DNA of 64,000 nucleotides from Amoebidium appalachense (taxonomy: Eukaryota; Ichthyosporea), in NCBI GenBank assembly GCA_963693365.1, contig CAVNZM010000011.1:1116001-1180000 (forward strand). The letters run 5' to 3'. This document shows positions 13,541 to 28,629 of the stretch, one piece after another. Below the pieces are notes generated by a model. The model saw only the letters and a list, made by a program, of their open reading frames with translations, was not told the origin of the DNA and ran no database searches. The position numbers and the translations under genes are program-made. The number at the start of each line of letters is the position of its first letter. Within the stretch, counting starts at the first letter, position 1.

Positions 13541-15960
13541 CAAGTGCCAATTTGATGTCTGTAGTGTGCATGCCCGGATCACAAAGAAGAGAAATGGCGA
13601 GCTGGGTGCAGCTAGCATTCCCCTCCCGCGATCTCAGTAACACCTGCAGCAAAATCCAAGCATCTGTTAGGAAGAGATGGAACAGGGAATTACATCACTA
13701 CGCGGGACAATCTGGCAGGGTGTTTGCAAGTTATTGGGCGCCCCTTGGCACCCCGGCCTGGAATCCCACGGTGCCAAATTGGAACGTCATGCAACCATGT
13801 CCTTAGCTACACCAGCCAACCTGCTTTCCACAAGAGGGATGGACCCTCTCTCTGGCACCAACATATTAGGTTGCCGGGGAAGCCGGTGCCAGTCCATGCA
13901 GGGCAGTGCAGCCACTGCTGGCAGGCCTGCGGTACGCCACATCATACACGTGTGCACGCCTGCTGTACGTAGCTATAGCTTCTCAGCTACTGCTTTGGCT
14001 AGTGTTTGTCGACAGTCATGGCGGAGACCGACGGAGTTTCAGACATCTGCGGCGCCTCGGATGGGCACAAAAAACTGATCAGCGGTCCTGGCTCCAGCTG
14101 CTCTCAGCGGCCAAATTCCAGTGATCTCCCTGTGTAAGATGTCACGGCCTTGACGTTATCATAGCAGATGGATATCTACATGGGGTTTACACACAAAAGA
14201 AAAAAAGAAAGAAAAAAAAAAGGGTTTACACACTTTTTATTGCGTGGACACTGCCGGAGGCCCAGCCACATTCGACGGCCTACGTATACTGCGTTTTCCA
14301 GCGCAGCCAATCAAATGCAGCCAGTGACATACATGCTAGGCAACAATGACACGGCCCTCTGAAAAAGAGGGCCGTGACAATGAGCGCCATCGTAGTATAT
14401 GACACCCCTATTACATATTATGGGTAAGCAGAGGCTAGCATCGGTAGCTCCGAAAGAAAGTTAAGGCACCGGATCACAATATCATACTGTGCAGCATTAA
14501 TAAGGTGATCTAGGACAGTCATCTTAAAACGGAGGAAGAGAGGAAGAAAAGAGAATAAAACCGCCAATTATAACCTCCGGTTCTACAACACTGTAATACG
14601 GGTAGAGGTAGCCCTACGTGTCGTACGAGAAAACTCTGCCAAGGGGTATTTATGATTGGTCCAGATCGAATCCGGTTCGATCAGATTAGCCATATAAGGA
14701 AACTGCAAAAAACCAGAGGTAGCCCTACCGTAGCGCTACCTTTCGTACGTGTTAGCTAACAGGTTGCACTTATTGATAGATATGCAGCTGCGAGTAAACC
14801 GCCCCCCACACATATTACACATACGAGCAGGAGACAACAGAAACCGATTACACCGCCAATCCATAATCATCTTTGTGTTTTTACACCACACCACATTACG
14901 AATAAACGAATCTATGCATGAACGAGACTCTCTAACCGTATCCGCCATATAGACTACTAGTACATAGTTGGTGTTTGCGGCGGTCCTAACACCGGAAGGG
15001 ACTCTTGTATGTTGCCGCAGGCGACAGCCTACTGGACAACGTAGGAATCGCGCGTAATCGGATCTGGTTTTACGAGCAATGGTTGGTTAAAAATCACGCT
15101 AATTAGTCAATATGTATCGTTCAACCTTTGAAGGATTTAACCTCAGGCCCTCATTGGACTCTGCAAAACCGCTCAGGGTGTGGAATATTGGACCCTGGCC
15201 CCTCACTTGCCTAATTAGGGTTTTATGAATATTGGTTGATGCATAGGATTTCATGAAATGTACTTGCTGCTCAACACAGCAAAAGATACCAAACACAACA
15301 TATAATGAACACACAATTGGATTATAATTGACCTCGAGGCCATAAAAGGAGTTCGAATTCGAAAAAGGCCGATTGAAGGCGTGGCTCATATCTGTGCGAT
15401 TGGCCCGTGCCCTTTCCGTAAAAGAGGGCACTGGTTGCTGGAGAGATACAGGATGTAACAGGAATAAAGTAAACACACAAGGCATCAAGAGGCACAATAA
15501 TTGCATTTCCCCACATTTTAAGGGACTCGCACATTGCACCCCTGTATTTTTTATTTTTGAGTATGTACAGTTGGCTCCGTGAGTCAGTGACCGAACTGCC
15601 GCAGGTGGCTTTTGCGCGTTCCTGTTTTGAAAACAAAACAATCGTTAGTGGAACTTATCAGTTCGCTGCGTACGATCACAGAACAATAGTCGATCGACTC
15701 AAGTTAATGTCATATAAAACGCCAAAAGAGATAAATTTGAAATAATTTTCAAACACCAAGTATGTATCCTGAGTAACCTTAGTATAGAGAATGATTAATT
15801 TTAGTTTTATCGACAGCTTTTCTTGCATTTTCCCGCGAAGTTGCTCGGAGCAGTTCGGTGACTCGAAAAAGCCACAGACCTTTGAAGCCTGAATCACTGA
15901 TACGATCGCGAGCTTTCTGCCAATCACAATGGGTGTTTTCCGATTCGTTCGCAACATTGG
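13541..15960. other. Intergenic region upstream of transporter 2; one perfect hairpin
   Basis: Moderate-complexity DNA with no supported gene; the longest frames have no recognisable family. Features seen are an 11-bp perfect hairpin at 14350-14376 (arms cacggccctct and agagggccgtg, 5-nt loop), a duplicated 'agaggtagccctac' at about 14604 and 14714, and GATCGAA/TTCGATC short inverted arms near 14665. CCAAT at 15920-15924 and ATTGG at 15956-15960 precede the next TATA box. Confidence 0.4.
14350..14376. other. Perfect 11-bp stem, 5-nt loop hairpin
   Basis: The arms at 14350-14360 and 14366-14376 are exactly complementary and GC-rich, with loop gaaaa. No flanking gene explains it. It could form in RNA of either strand. 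Confidence 0.6.
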
Positions 15961-15971
15961 ATCAGAAAGTA

Positions 15972-16005
15972 TATAAACCCACGTCAACGATAAGGTTGTA
16001 TCAGT
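15972..16005 (+). promoter_or_regulatory. Core promoter: TATA box and TCAGT initiator
   Basis: TATAAA is at 15972-15977 and TCAGTC at 16001-16006, with 31 bp from the first T to the initiator A. The inferred 5' UTR is about 100 nt without an upstream ATG. CCAAT and ATTGG pentamers lie 50 and 12 bp upstream of the TATA box. Confidence 0.8.
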
Positions 16006-16102
16006 CTCGTGCTCCGTGGTTCAAGGTAGCTGGTTTCGGTGGGCAACACAACGGTACACTTTTCTGTCGTCACTCTGTAAGTGCTGTTGTCTGACCGTCA
16101 CC

Positions 16103-17767
16103 ATGGGTATCGCCGACAAGTTCATCTGGCACTATTCCGATGTTACCCAGCGCAGGACACCCGCGCAGGAAGAGGCCGAGCGCAAGCTCCTCGGCCTGGT
16201 GCCCTTCCACCGCCTGATGCTGCTGCCTGCAGCCGTCTTCGTTCAGCTGTGTGTTGGCTCCCTCTATGCCTGGTCTGTATACAACACACCCATCGAGAAG
16301 TACATCGCAAATGTCAACGGCAAGACTCCCGCCGACTACCTTGGCTACTCTGCCAACACTTTCTACGTGGCTGTGGGCACCTTCGGCCCCTCGGCCGCAC
16401 TGTTCGGTCCCTGGCTCGAGCGTGAAGGTCCCCGCAAGGCGCTCCTTCTCTCCACCAGTCTCTTCTACGCCGGCAACCTGCTTGCTGCCCTTGCCGTGTG
16501 GAAGGGTCTGTGGGCGCTCCTCTACATCGGTTACGGTTTCATTGGCGGCTTGGGCCTCGGTCTCTCCTACATCACACCTGTGTCTCCTCTGCAGAAGTGG
16601 TTCCCCGACTACCGTGGTGTTGTGTCCGGTATGGCCGTGTGCGGGTTTGGTGGTGGGTCGATGATTGCAGCCAAGGTGCAGAATACCCTCATTAACAGCA
16701 AGGGTGTGCCCCTCACGTTTATCATCCTCGGGTCCATCTACTTTGTCATCATGATGGCCTGCACCTTTGTGCTCCGCACTCCCCCCGAGGACTTTGTTCT
16801 GGCCATGAAGGCCAAGCTGGGTGCCAAGTTCCATGCCCACGGCCACGGCCCTGCAAAGGAGGACACCCAGCCAGCCAGCGACGCATCTAAGGGTGTCCTG
16901 GAGAAGCAAGCGGAGACCCAGGTTGCTGCTGTTGATCTGGACAATAGCAACGAGCCCGAGGTGCTTCACGAGCCCGAGATCAAGATGACGCTGATCGAGG
17001 CCATGTTCACCACCGACTACCGCCTGATGTACTTCATGCTCATGGCCAATGCCATTGCCGGTCTCCTGACCATCTCCAAGCTGTCGGATATTTGCCAGCA
17101 GCAGTTCGGCAAGGATGCCGACTTGGCCTCCACCGTCGTGTCCGTCAACTCTGGCTTCAACCTGACTGGCCGTGTGATGATGGGTCTGACCTCGGACTTC
17201 TTTGGCCGCAAGCCTCTCTTCATGGTTTCTCTCGTCTTCCAGGCCATCATTGTGTTGTGTGCCCCCACAATGATCATGAACAATGCCTTCTGGCCCTACG
17301 TAATTTGCATGTGGTTCCTGTCGGCCTTCTACGGTGGTGGGTTCGGTCTGATCCCTGCCTTCCTTGCCGACCAGTTCGGCACCAAGAACATTGGCGCCCT
17401 TCACGGTATCATCCTCACGGCTTGGTCGTTCATCGGTGTGGTGGGTGGCCTCACGTTCAACGCCATCTACAAGAACCAGGTTGCCAAGTACGGCAAGTTG
17501 GCAAAGAACGTGTACAACATCAACTACTACTGGATTGCCGTAGTTATCTGGTTGGGTGTGATTGCGACCCCCTTCATCCACACCGACGTGCGTGACCGGC
17601 TGTTCCCTGCTGCCGAGGGCCAGTTCTTCTGCATTCGTGTGGGCAAGCGTCTTCTGCGGGTGTCCCGGTCAAAGGGTGTCGAGTACCTCACCCACCAGCA
17701 GGAGGAGACGGAGTGGCGCGCATTCCTGCACACTCTCCCCGAGAACCAGCCCGGGTACAAGGCCTAG
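16103..17767 (+). CDS. OFA-family MFS transporter (oxalate/formate antiporter-like), paralogue 2
   Basis: A 554-residue intronless gene. I chose the ATG at 16103 (context GTCACCATGG) over the longer frame starting at 16016, because the latter begins with a non-ATG codon inside the inferred 5' UTR and the protein then starts MGIADKFIWHYSD, exactly as in paralogue 1. It carries the same OFA marks (GSLYAWSV, YITPVSPLQKWFPDYRG, DFFGRKP). It differs from paralogue 1 mainly in the central cytosolic loop, where the stretch after HAHGHGPAKEDTQ is shorter and unrelated in sequence (ASDASKGVLEK...). Most other differences are synonymous. Recent duplication, possibly with gene conversion, is the simplest reading. 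Its substrate is unknown; organic anion exchange is inferred from the family. Confidence 0.9.
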   Translation: MGIADKFIWHYSDVTQRRTPAQEEAERKLLGLVPFHRLMLLPAAVFVQLCVGSLYAWSVYNTPIEKYIANVNGKTPADYLGYSANTFYVAVGTFGPSAALFGPWLEREGPRKALLLSTSLFYAGNLLAALAVWKGLWALLYIGYGFIGGLGLGLSYITPVSPLQKWFPDYRGVVSGMAVCGFGGGSMIAAKVQNTLINSKGVPLTFIILGSIYFVIMMACTFVLRTPPEDFVLAMKAKLGAKFHAHGHGPAKEDTQPASDASKGVLEKQAETQVAAVDLDNSNEPEVLHEPEIKMTLIEAMFTTDYRLMYFMLMANAIAGLLTISKLSDICQQQFGKDADLASTVVSVNSGFNLTGRVMMGLTSDFFGRKPLFMVSLVFQAIIVLCAPTMIMNNAFWPYVICMWFLSAFYGGGFGLIPAFLADQFGTKNIGALHGIILTAWSFIGVVGGLTFNAIYKNQVAKYGKLAKNVYNINYYWIAVVIWLGVIATPFIHTDVRDRLFPAAEGQFFCIRVGKRLLRVSRSKGVEYLTHQQEETEWRAFLHTLPENQPGYKA

Positions 17768-18270
17768 AGGAAACACTGGTTACCCACAGAGATGTAGAAA
17801 CGAATGGCTTGAGTCACGCAGTATGAATGTATATATAGAGGCGACCTAATGCCCCTGACTTAAATATGATGGCGAGTAATGGCTGCATGCTGATTCGTGC
17901 TTTTTCCTTTTCTATCTCTCAGCACGTAAGCATCAGTACACAGAGTCCCCGTAGCTGTAACCAGTTCCAAAGCAATAATATGGGCTGCTGTGCAGTCAAA
18001 TATCTAATGGCCTTGAACGGTGCACAGCAATAAACGAGTTGAATGTATGCCTGTGTGGTGCCGGGTGTTGTCCCTGTGGCCAGGCAATCAGCGAATCTGC
18101 CAGAAGGTAGGAGTCCCCGTTGTGATGCATACGGAGAACGTGCATATGCTCATATTCGCGTGCACACCATTGCAACAAGCACCCGAGCACATATGCCAGA
18201 ACAATCGCGCGTGCACAAAAACACACATCAAATATTCGCGCTTACCATGCACATACAAGCACATCTATAC
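17768..18270. other. 3' flank of transporter 2; nothing recognised
   Basis: Unique DNA grading into CA-rich sequence. No gene, no clear polyadenylation hexamer and no RNA gene was supported. Confidence 0.4.
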
Positions 18271-18370
18271 ACGGTACAAGTAGGTTTTTGCCTATACATA
18301 AAACACACCCTCCTTCAATTCACGGTACAAGTAGGTTTTTGCCATTACATAAAACACACCCTCCTTCAAT
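18271..18370. repeat. Direct tandem repeat, period 51 bp, two copies
   Basis: The segment starting 'acggtacaagtaggttttt' at 18271 recurs at 18322 with the same downstream text through the CCTCCTTCAATT segment. Only two bases differ around the junction of the copies (cctata versus ccatta). Confidence 0.9.
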
Positions 18371-18437
18371 TGCAATTCATGCAGACACACCCCTTCCACG
18401 TGCCTGCATGAACAGGCACACAAGCACACAAAATACA

Positions 18438-18730
18438 CACCAAGAGCACGCGCCTACACACAAAGAGCAGTCACACCCACATACTCCATCACATTAAGGC
18501 TCGCAACTCCTGCACTCGCTGAATACATGCAAGCATTCACCCACACAAGTTCACACACACACACACACCAGCACACCCACCCAACACCAAGAGCACGCGC
18601 CTACACACAAAGAGCAGTCACACCCACATACTCCATCACATTAAGGCCCGCAACTCCTGCACTCGCTGAATACATGCAAGCATCACCCACACAAGTTCAC
18701 ACACACACACACACCAGCACACCCGCCCAA
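18438..18730. repeat. Direct tandem repeat, period about 147 bp, two copies
   Basis: The segment with 'caagagcacgcgcctacac' starts at 18441 and again at 18588. Both copies run through the same CATTAAGG and CTGCACTCGCTGAATACATGC segments and end in a (CA)n tract with CCAGCACACCC. The copies are nearly identical, with one C/T difference and one base missing before 'cacccacacaagttc'. Confidence 0.9.
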
Positions 18731-19422
18731 GGCAGCTTATAAGACCACCCACCCAAGCGTACACACAAGCACTCACTCTCATACAAACTCATCCCAACAC
18801 ATATGTTACATGCAAGTCTCTCGCTTACACACATACATCTGCACACCCACAAGCACAGAAGCTAACCAACACACAAACTAATTCTCACACACCCTGCAAC
18901 GTGCGAACACCCCCCTGCGCATGCTGATGCATACATACACAAAAGGCGCATGTTTTTGCACCGTCATACACAGGCACTCACCCACATACAAGCGCAGCGC
19001 ATGCATGTCACTAAATACTACTACTTTTTTAATTGTTTTATAAGAACAGCTATCGTCGTCGTGTAGTGCTCTCACCTCAACATATTCATGCATGCACATA
19101 CACACACACGTGAGACACACACAAGCACCCACACACGCGCAAATCACGCAGAAGCATACATATCCCACACAAATTTCATGGATGCACATACACACACACG
19201 TGAGACACACACAAGCACCCACACACGCGCAAATCACACAGAAGCATACACATCCCACACACATTCATCAACACACAGTTTCGGCACACACGTTACATGC
19301 AAGCCTGCACCCACACAAGGGGCCCCCTCCATATGGCGGTGCAGTGTATGTACGCTACTACACTTCCGACATGTAGCGCTTTGCCTAATCATGCAGTAAT
19401 ACAACGCACCCCCCCTCCCCTC

Positions 19423-19468
<46 letters not shown>

Positions 19469-19639
19469 ACGCACCCCACATTTATGGTGTGTACACCCAC
19501 ACACATAAACATGACACCATGTACAGCTCATCCACATGCACACACACACAAACATACACAAACAGAGGCGTGTATGCGCGCACACACACTATTGAACCAC
19601 AGATACCACACACACCACACGTATGTTTACACCACACGT

Positions 19640-19686
<47 letters not shown>

Positions 19687-20261
19687 GATCACGCACACAT
19701 GTGCACGCGCTCGCACATGGGCACACACACTGCCCACACACACACACAATGGCACCACAGGTATCACATACACCACACGTGCATGCACACACGCACACAC
19801 GCCATACACATCGACCGTTTGCGCGCCTGCCCATACACACAAGTGAACCAAAAATGTCACACACACCACACGTGTGTGTACAACACACCTGTATCATGTG
19901 ACACACACACACGCACACACACACACACCACACCTATAACAGCATGAGACCATGTGCACATACACACTCGTGTGTGCGCGCACACACACTATGGCACCAC
20001 AGATGTCACACACACTACACGTGTGTGTATCCCACATGTGCATACACACGTGTATGTCAACGCACACACCACACTAGACCGTCACACACATACTCCACAT
20101 ATGATACACACACATCACACGTGAAACCAAGCACACAACACACACACTCCTATGTGTGTACACCACATTTGTTCACACACACAGTGTGTACCAACACGAA
20201 CCAAACACACACATACTCCACACCAACACACACGATATGAGACATGCCCACCACACCGTGT

Positions 20262-20313
<52 letters not shown>

Positions 20314-20725
20314 CACACATCAAACGATCGTTCACATAGACCACACAAGGCACACATACGCAAACACGACACGAGACTACACACACACAAACATACACAC
20401 ACACGTGCGCGCGGAATACACACCCACACCCACACACACAACACATATCAAACCAGCGTGCACATACAGCACACAAGACACACAGGTGCGCGCACGACAC
20501 GCGACTACACAACCACACACACACACACACATACACACACACACACACCTCACACAACACATATCAAACCAGCGTGCAGGTACACCATACAAAACACAGA
20601 TGTGCGCGTGTGCGACACGAGACTGTATACACCTACACACCCACCCCCCCACCCCACCCCCCACCCCCACACACACAAACCATACATGAAACTAGGCACA
20701 CGCACAGGCAGAACGGCCACTCATG

Positions 20726-20760
<35 letters not shown>

Positions 20761-20878
20761 CGCAGAGAAAGCCATGCATACACATGAAGCTACACACACA
20801 CAGAACCACGGACACAAGTACAAACACAGATATAAGAGCAGAGAAAGCACAATGATACACAAGCTCCGGTCACAAATA

Positions 20879-20880
<2 letters not shown>
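18731..20880. repeat. CA-rich satellite-like region
   Basis: A long degenerate CA/CACG-rich region. It includes a two-copy direct repeat with a 90-bp period (segment starting 'atgcacatacacacacacg' at about 19092 and 19182), a C run at 19422-19454, and pure (CA)n at 19642-19684, 20263-20310 and 20727-20759. Recurrent 'caccacacgtgtgtgtac'-like and 'aacacatatcaaaccagcgtgca' segments (about 20440 and 20556) show repeated local duplication. All open frames are His/Thr or Cys/Val strings. Confidence 0.85.
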
Positions 20881-20911
<31 letters not shown>

Positions 20912-21409
20912 CCCTTCCCGTTTTGTTCCCGGAACCTTTGGGCCCTCCAAGGGGAACTACCGTCTTCCACCCAGCACCGACAGTACTCTAGCTAAAATGC
21001 TACGGTATTATCAGCCAGTCATAAATACACACATGCTTCCTCCGGTTACGAATACACACATGCTTCCTTTAACACATCAAGGTTCAAAATGTGTGTGTGT
21101 GTGTGTGTCAACCGGGGCGCAGGGGGTGGGGTGGGTGGCCCACCCGGGGGGGGAGACGGGTGGGGCTGCTAGATGGCAACACTTATCCTCTTTTTCTGGG
21201 GGGTTCCTTATCCTTGATAATATTTGGCGGGGGAGCCCTTATCCCTGTTTTATATGGGGGGGGGGGGGGGGGGGGGGGGGAGGGGGGATGGTATCATTCT
21301 CCCTCCTACTTGGGCAGGGCCGGGGGGGGGGGGAAGGAGGAGGGGGGGGGGGGGGGGGGGGGGGATGGTACCACTATACCTCTTACTTGGCACTTGGGCG
21401 GGGGGAGGA

Positions 21410-21445
<36 letters not shown>

Positions 21446-22299
21446 TGTTGTTTCGTAACATATGTAACTTTTATATCTAGCTTGTACCTGGGTGGAAGTA
21501 CAGCTGGCCTGGGTGGCCTTTGTGCTGGCACCTCATCGGAGTCTTCCCTGGAACCTGTTGATCCGGGTGGGCATTGCAGAGAATATATTGTGGTACAATA
21601 ACGCGCGATTGCACCGATTAGCCATATATGGAAATTTTTGGCGGGAAAATTTGGTGAGCAGAAAAAAGGCATTCATAAAACAGCCAAAAAGGCAGGAACG
21701 TGGGCAGCATTTCCCTATTTCATTTATCTTCTTCTTCTGTATAATTCTTATTTGCCATTTTTTCCCTGCCTTTTTTTTTTTTTTTTGAAAGAGGCGGGGC
21801 AAGAGGGAGGGACCGAAAGGAGGAGGGAGAGGCTAGGCTAGGTAACAAGGCTAAGGGGTGACTGCAGCTGCGCGTGCGTGCATGTGTGTGCATGTGTGTG
21901 TGTGTGTGTGTCTGTGTGTCTGTGTGTCTGTGTGTGTGTGTGTTTGGGGGGGGGGGGGGGGGGGGAAGGGCAGGGGGATGTTTTTGTTGTGGTCTATTCC
22001 AGTGAGATATGTCTGATGTCTTTCACACAGCAAACGTGAATAGCACAGAAACCTTTCCCAGTATTTCAATAAGCAACAGTAGGGTGTAAGCACATGCTGC
22101 GTCAGAGGCCCTCTAGCCAATCAGCACTAGCCATGCATAGCATGCATGAACAGAGACAGCATCCAAAGACTTAGAAGCCTTGAATCAGTTACGTAATTGG
22201 CAATACCGGATCTCCTGGAAAACTTACAATGACCATTTCATTGATACAAAACCTCATATTAATGCCTGCCAAAATCCGATTACATGCGATTGAAGATGT

Positions 22300-22300
<1 letters not shown>
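20881..22300. repeat. Poly-T and poly-G tracts with short unique segments
   Basis: A T run at 20881-20909 is followed by G runs at 21257-21282, 21321-21365 and 21408-21443, then a T run at 21771-21786, a (GT)n tract at 21895-21942 and a G run to 21965. Unique segments at 20910-21110, 21445-21770 and 21970-22300 hold no recognised gene. Confidence 0.6.
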
Positions 22301-26115
<3,815 letters not shown>

Positions 26116-26122
26116 CCCCTCT

Positions 26123-26271
26123 CCCAACCCAACCTCCATATTAGTAAAACATACTCCAGTATTGTAAAGGGGGGGGGGGGGGGGGTTGAGGGGAGGGAGG
26201 GGGGAGGGAGGGAGGCAGGGCTATGCCGTGGGAATATGAGTATGTTTTACTAATATGGAGGTTGGGTTGGG
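26123..26271. repeat. Perfect 34-bp inverted repeat with 81-nt loop
   Basis: The left arm at 26123-26156 begins cccaacccaacctccatatt and the right arm at 26238-26271 is its exact reverse complement. The loop at 26157-26237 contains a G run and GGGA-rich sequence. The arms are ordinary-complexity DNA, so the match is not a product of simple sequence. As RNA this would fold into a long perfect hairpin. It could instead be a small inverted-repeat element. Confidence 0.9.
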
Positions 26272-26383
26272 ATAGTTGATGGTGTTGGTGGCGTGTGTGT
26301 TTGTGTGATCATGAGTACGTGTGACCGTCACGCTGTGCAGTGCCATGGCCTCAGTGTGTTTGTGTGGTTTTTTTTTTTTTTTT

Positions 26384-26425
<42 letters not shown>

Positions 26426-26523
26426 CCTCCCCCGTTGGCAGGAGGGGACTGGAGGGGAGGGGAGGAGGGGATCGAAGGCGTGGTGGTGGTGGCGTTGGAG
26501 AGGGAGGGGGGGGGGGGGGGGAG

Positions 26524-26554
<31 letters not shown>

Positions 26555-28502
26555 AAGGAGGGAGGGTCACGCGACCCGGCTGCACAATGCTCGAATTAGA
26601 ATAACGTGTGTTAAGGTGTTCTTTTCTTTTCTTCATTTGCAACATTATTCGATATTCCTCCTATTTTTGTAGATTTATAATATAAAAAAACTTAAACACG
26701 ACAAACATTAGTGAATTTTCAATGCGTTTTATATTAGAAACTACGTTGGCCTAGACGGAGCCTCCTAGACGTTAAGCTTGCAACTAATTATAACTTGAAT
26801 TTGCGATAATAAAAGCTGCAAGCACAAACGCGTGAGCTTCATCTGATGATAGGAGAGCTAGGCTGCAACAATTGGACACACTAAATGGCCAGTTCCCTGC
26901 CTGATAAAAGCGAGCAGCTGATATCGATAGCGACAGTCTGTGGGTTGCCCGTATGGCAGCTTTCGCAATTGCCCATATTGCAGGTGCCAGACACAGGTAT
27001 TGAAAACTGTGTTTGACGCCACATAGCGCTCCGGTAGGGCATATAGCTCGGCACTCTCACATTGTTAAGCTAGGCGGCCGCGTACGCGTGTACAAACTTC
27101 GTTAACAGCTCACAAAGTGATTGCAAACACTGGCAGCAGCAAACATGGCCCAGTGGTCGAGGATGGGCCACCGTGCGTGCGTGCGCGCAACTGCGTATGC
27201 TCAAGCCATGGGTTTGAAATTTGGCGCTCTAAATGCACCAATCACAAGGATACTTTGCAAACTAATAACTTAATAAGGCTCTTGATAAAATAGATTCACC
27301 AATCATCATCCACATCCTTATAGATCTTATACGTGGGGGTCTATCCCGGAAAGCAAAACTTTGAACACTGTTGACAACCTTCCGAAGTTCCTACAGGTCA
27401 TTTTCGAGTCAAGCAAAGGTAGGTTTTTGTATTTAATAAACCATAAATCATATTTAGAGTTATAAACGGACTCTTGATTCAAAGACCTGATTTTTTCTAT
27501 TTGCCTGCTATCATATGAAAATATGATATATATAAAAATAATCCACCCACGTTCGGAAAAATTGCAGCTGTATCCACCCACGTTCGGAAAAATTGCAGCT
27601 GCCGTCGGAGCCATGGTGACCAATAAATGTGAGGCAGTCCCATACATGGCGACGGGGTTACCTGCATCCCCATGGCTAAGACACAGGCTTTAAATAAGCA
27701 AAACGTCCAAAACCTACATTTTGAAAGTCATTAATCGACCTTTTATCCATGGATCACATTCTATCTTTGTTGCTTCACATTTACTGCCCGACTCACTGAG
27801 CTCTGAGCCTCTGACTCATGACCGGTGTGTTGAACCGAGGAGGGTAAATCTGCTGGACATGGCACCTACATTCCGTAGCTGCCCAATTGATGTACGTTAG
27901 TGTATTACTTGGACAGCAACAACCCTATAGTGCACGGGAGTATTTAATTCCAGGCCATATACCGTAAAGCACATGCATGGCCACTGGTGCCGTTCACATC
28001 GACCGATAGCCGGATTAGCTAAAGGCACTGCCATTCACATCATACTGTACCCATCTACTGTAGTATGCGCATGCATGCGTATGTGCGGCATATATGGCCA
28101 CGTCGTGCGCGTGGTTGGAGTGAGAAGACGGCTAACGTATCTTATAAGTGTTGTATGAAGCGCCATACAACGGAACAGAAGAAAAATAATGCGCTTCTTC
28201 AAGATAATATGGTGTTTTATCTTTCAACTTACTTTTTTGTCAACATCTGCGAAAGGTTGAAACTTGAAAGGTGTGCCACCGTCCACGTCGCACGCGGCTA
28301 CTTTCACGTTATCTCTGTAAGGTATCTAAATTAGATTTGCCCATCTCAACGAGTGATAACAAATGTGTGGCGAAAGCCGAAAAATGCTAAACCAATAGCT
28401 TTAGACTTTAAAAAGGTTTGGAATTTTTAAGGCTTCCTAGAAAGATTCACCGATTGAAGAATTATCATGCATAAATATTTCCTAACAATCTGCAGGAGAA
28501 CT
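26272..28502. other. Poly-T/G tracts, then AT-richer intergenic DNA upstream of transporter 3
   Basis: T run and G runs lie at 26370-26424 and 26507-26555. From 26600 the DNA is AT-rich and non-repetitive, apart from a 31-bp-period tandem duplication at 27541-27602. At 27146-27215 there are weak tRNA-like internal promoter motifs (tggcccagtggtcgagg and gggtttgaaat), but the arms do not fold as a tRNA. CCAAT lies at 28392-28396. No gene is supported. Confidence 0.4.
27541..27602. repeat. Direct tandem repeat, period 31 bp, two copies
   Basis: The unit starting 'atccacccacgttcgg' at 27541 is repeated exactly at 27572, in otherwise non-repetitive AT-rich DNA. Confidence 0.9.
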
Positions 28503-28536
28503 TATAAAAGCAACCGCAAACTGTCAACTTCTCAGT
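28503..28536 (+). promoter_or_regulatory. Core promoter: TATA box and TCAGT initiator
   Basis: TATAAAA is at 28503-28509 and TCAGTC at 28532-28537, with 31 bp from the first T to the initiator A. This matches the spacing before the other two paralogues, although the surrounding sequence has diverged. The inferred 5' UTR is about 96 nt. Confidence 0.8.
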
Positions 28537-28611
28537 CGAACAACCTCACGCTCTGAGAGGGTGGTCGTTTGAATTCACTCCAATATACCCGTTTCTGACA
28601 CGCACACGTGC

Positions 28612-28626
28612 ATGGCATCTGTTTGA
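28612..28626 (+). promoter_or_regulatory. Minimal upstream ORF (Met-Ala-Ser-Val-stop)
   Basis: The only ATG between the inferred transcription start and the main start codon opens a four-codon frame ending TGA, three bases before the ATG at 28630. The two other paralogues have no upstream ATG. A ribosome would have to reinitiate or scan past it, so it could lower translation of this paralogue. Confidence 0.5.
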
Positions 28627-28629
28627 AAA

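Noticed and set aside
16070-17581. A 503-codon minus-strand frame opposite transporter 2 (and shorter ones opposite transporters 1 and 3)
   Set aside because: It arises from the C/G-ending codon bias of the real plus-strand gene. It is rich in Gly/His/Glu with no domain, and its limits follow those of the transporter frame.
18271-19270. Regular direct repeats that might suggest a CRISPR array
   Set aside because: There are only two copies per unit, the units are 51-147 bp and tandem without unique spacers, and the setting is clearly eukaryotic.
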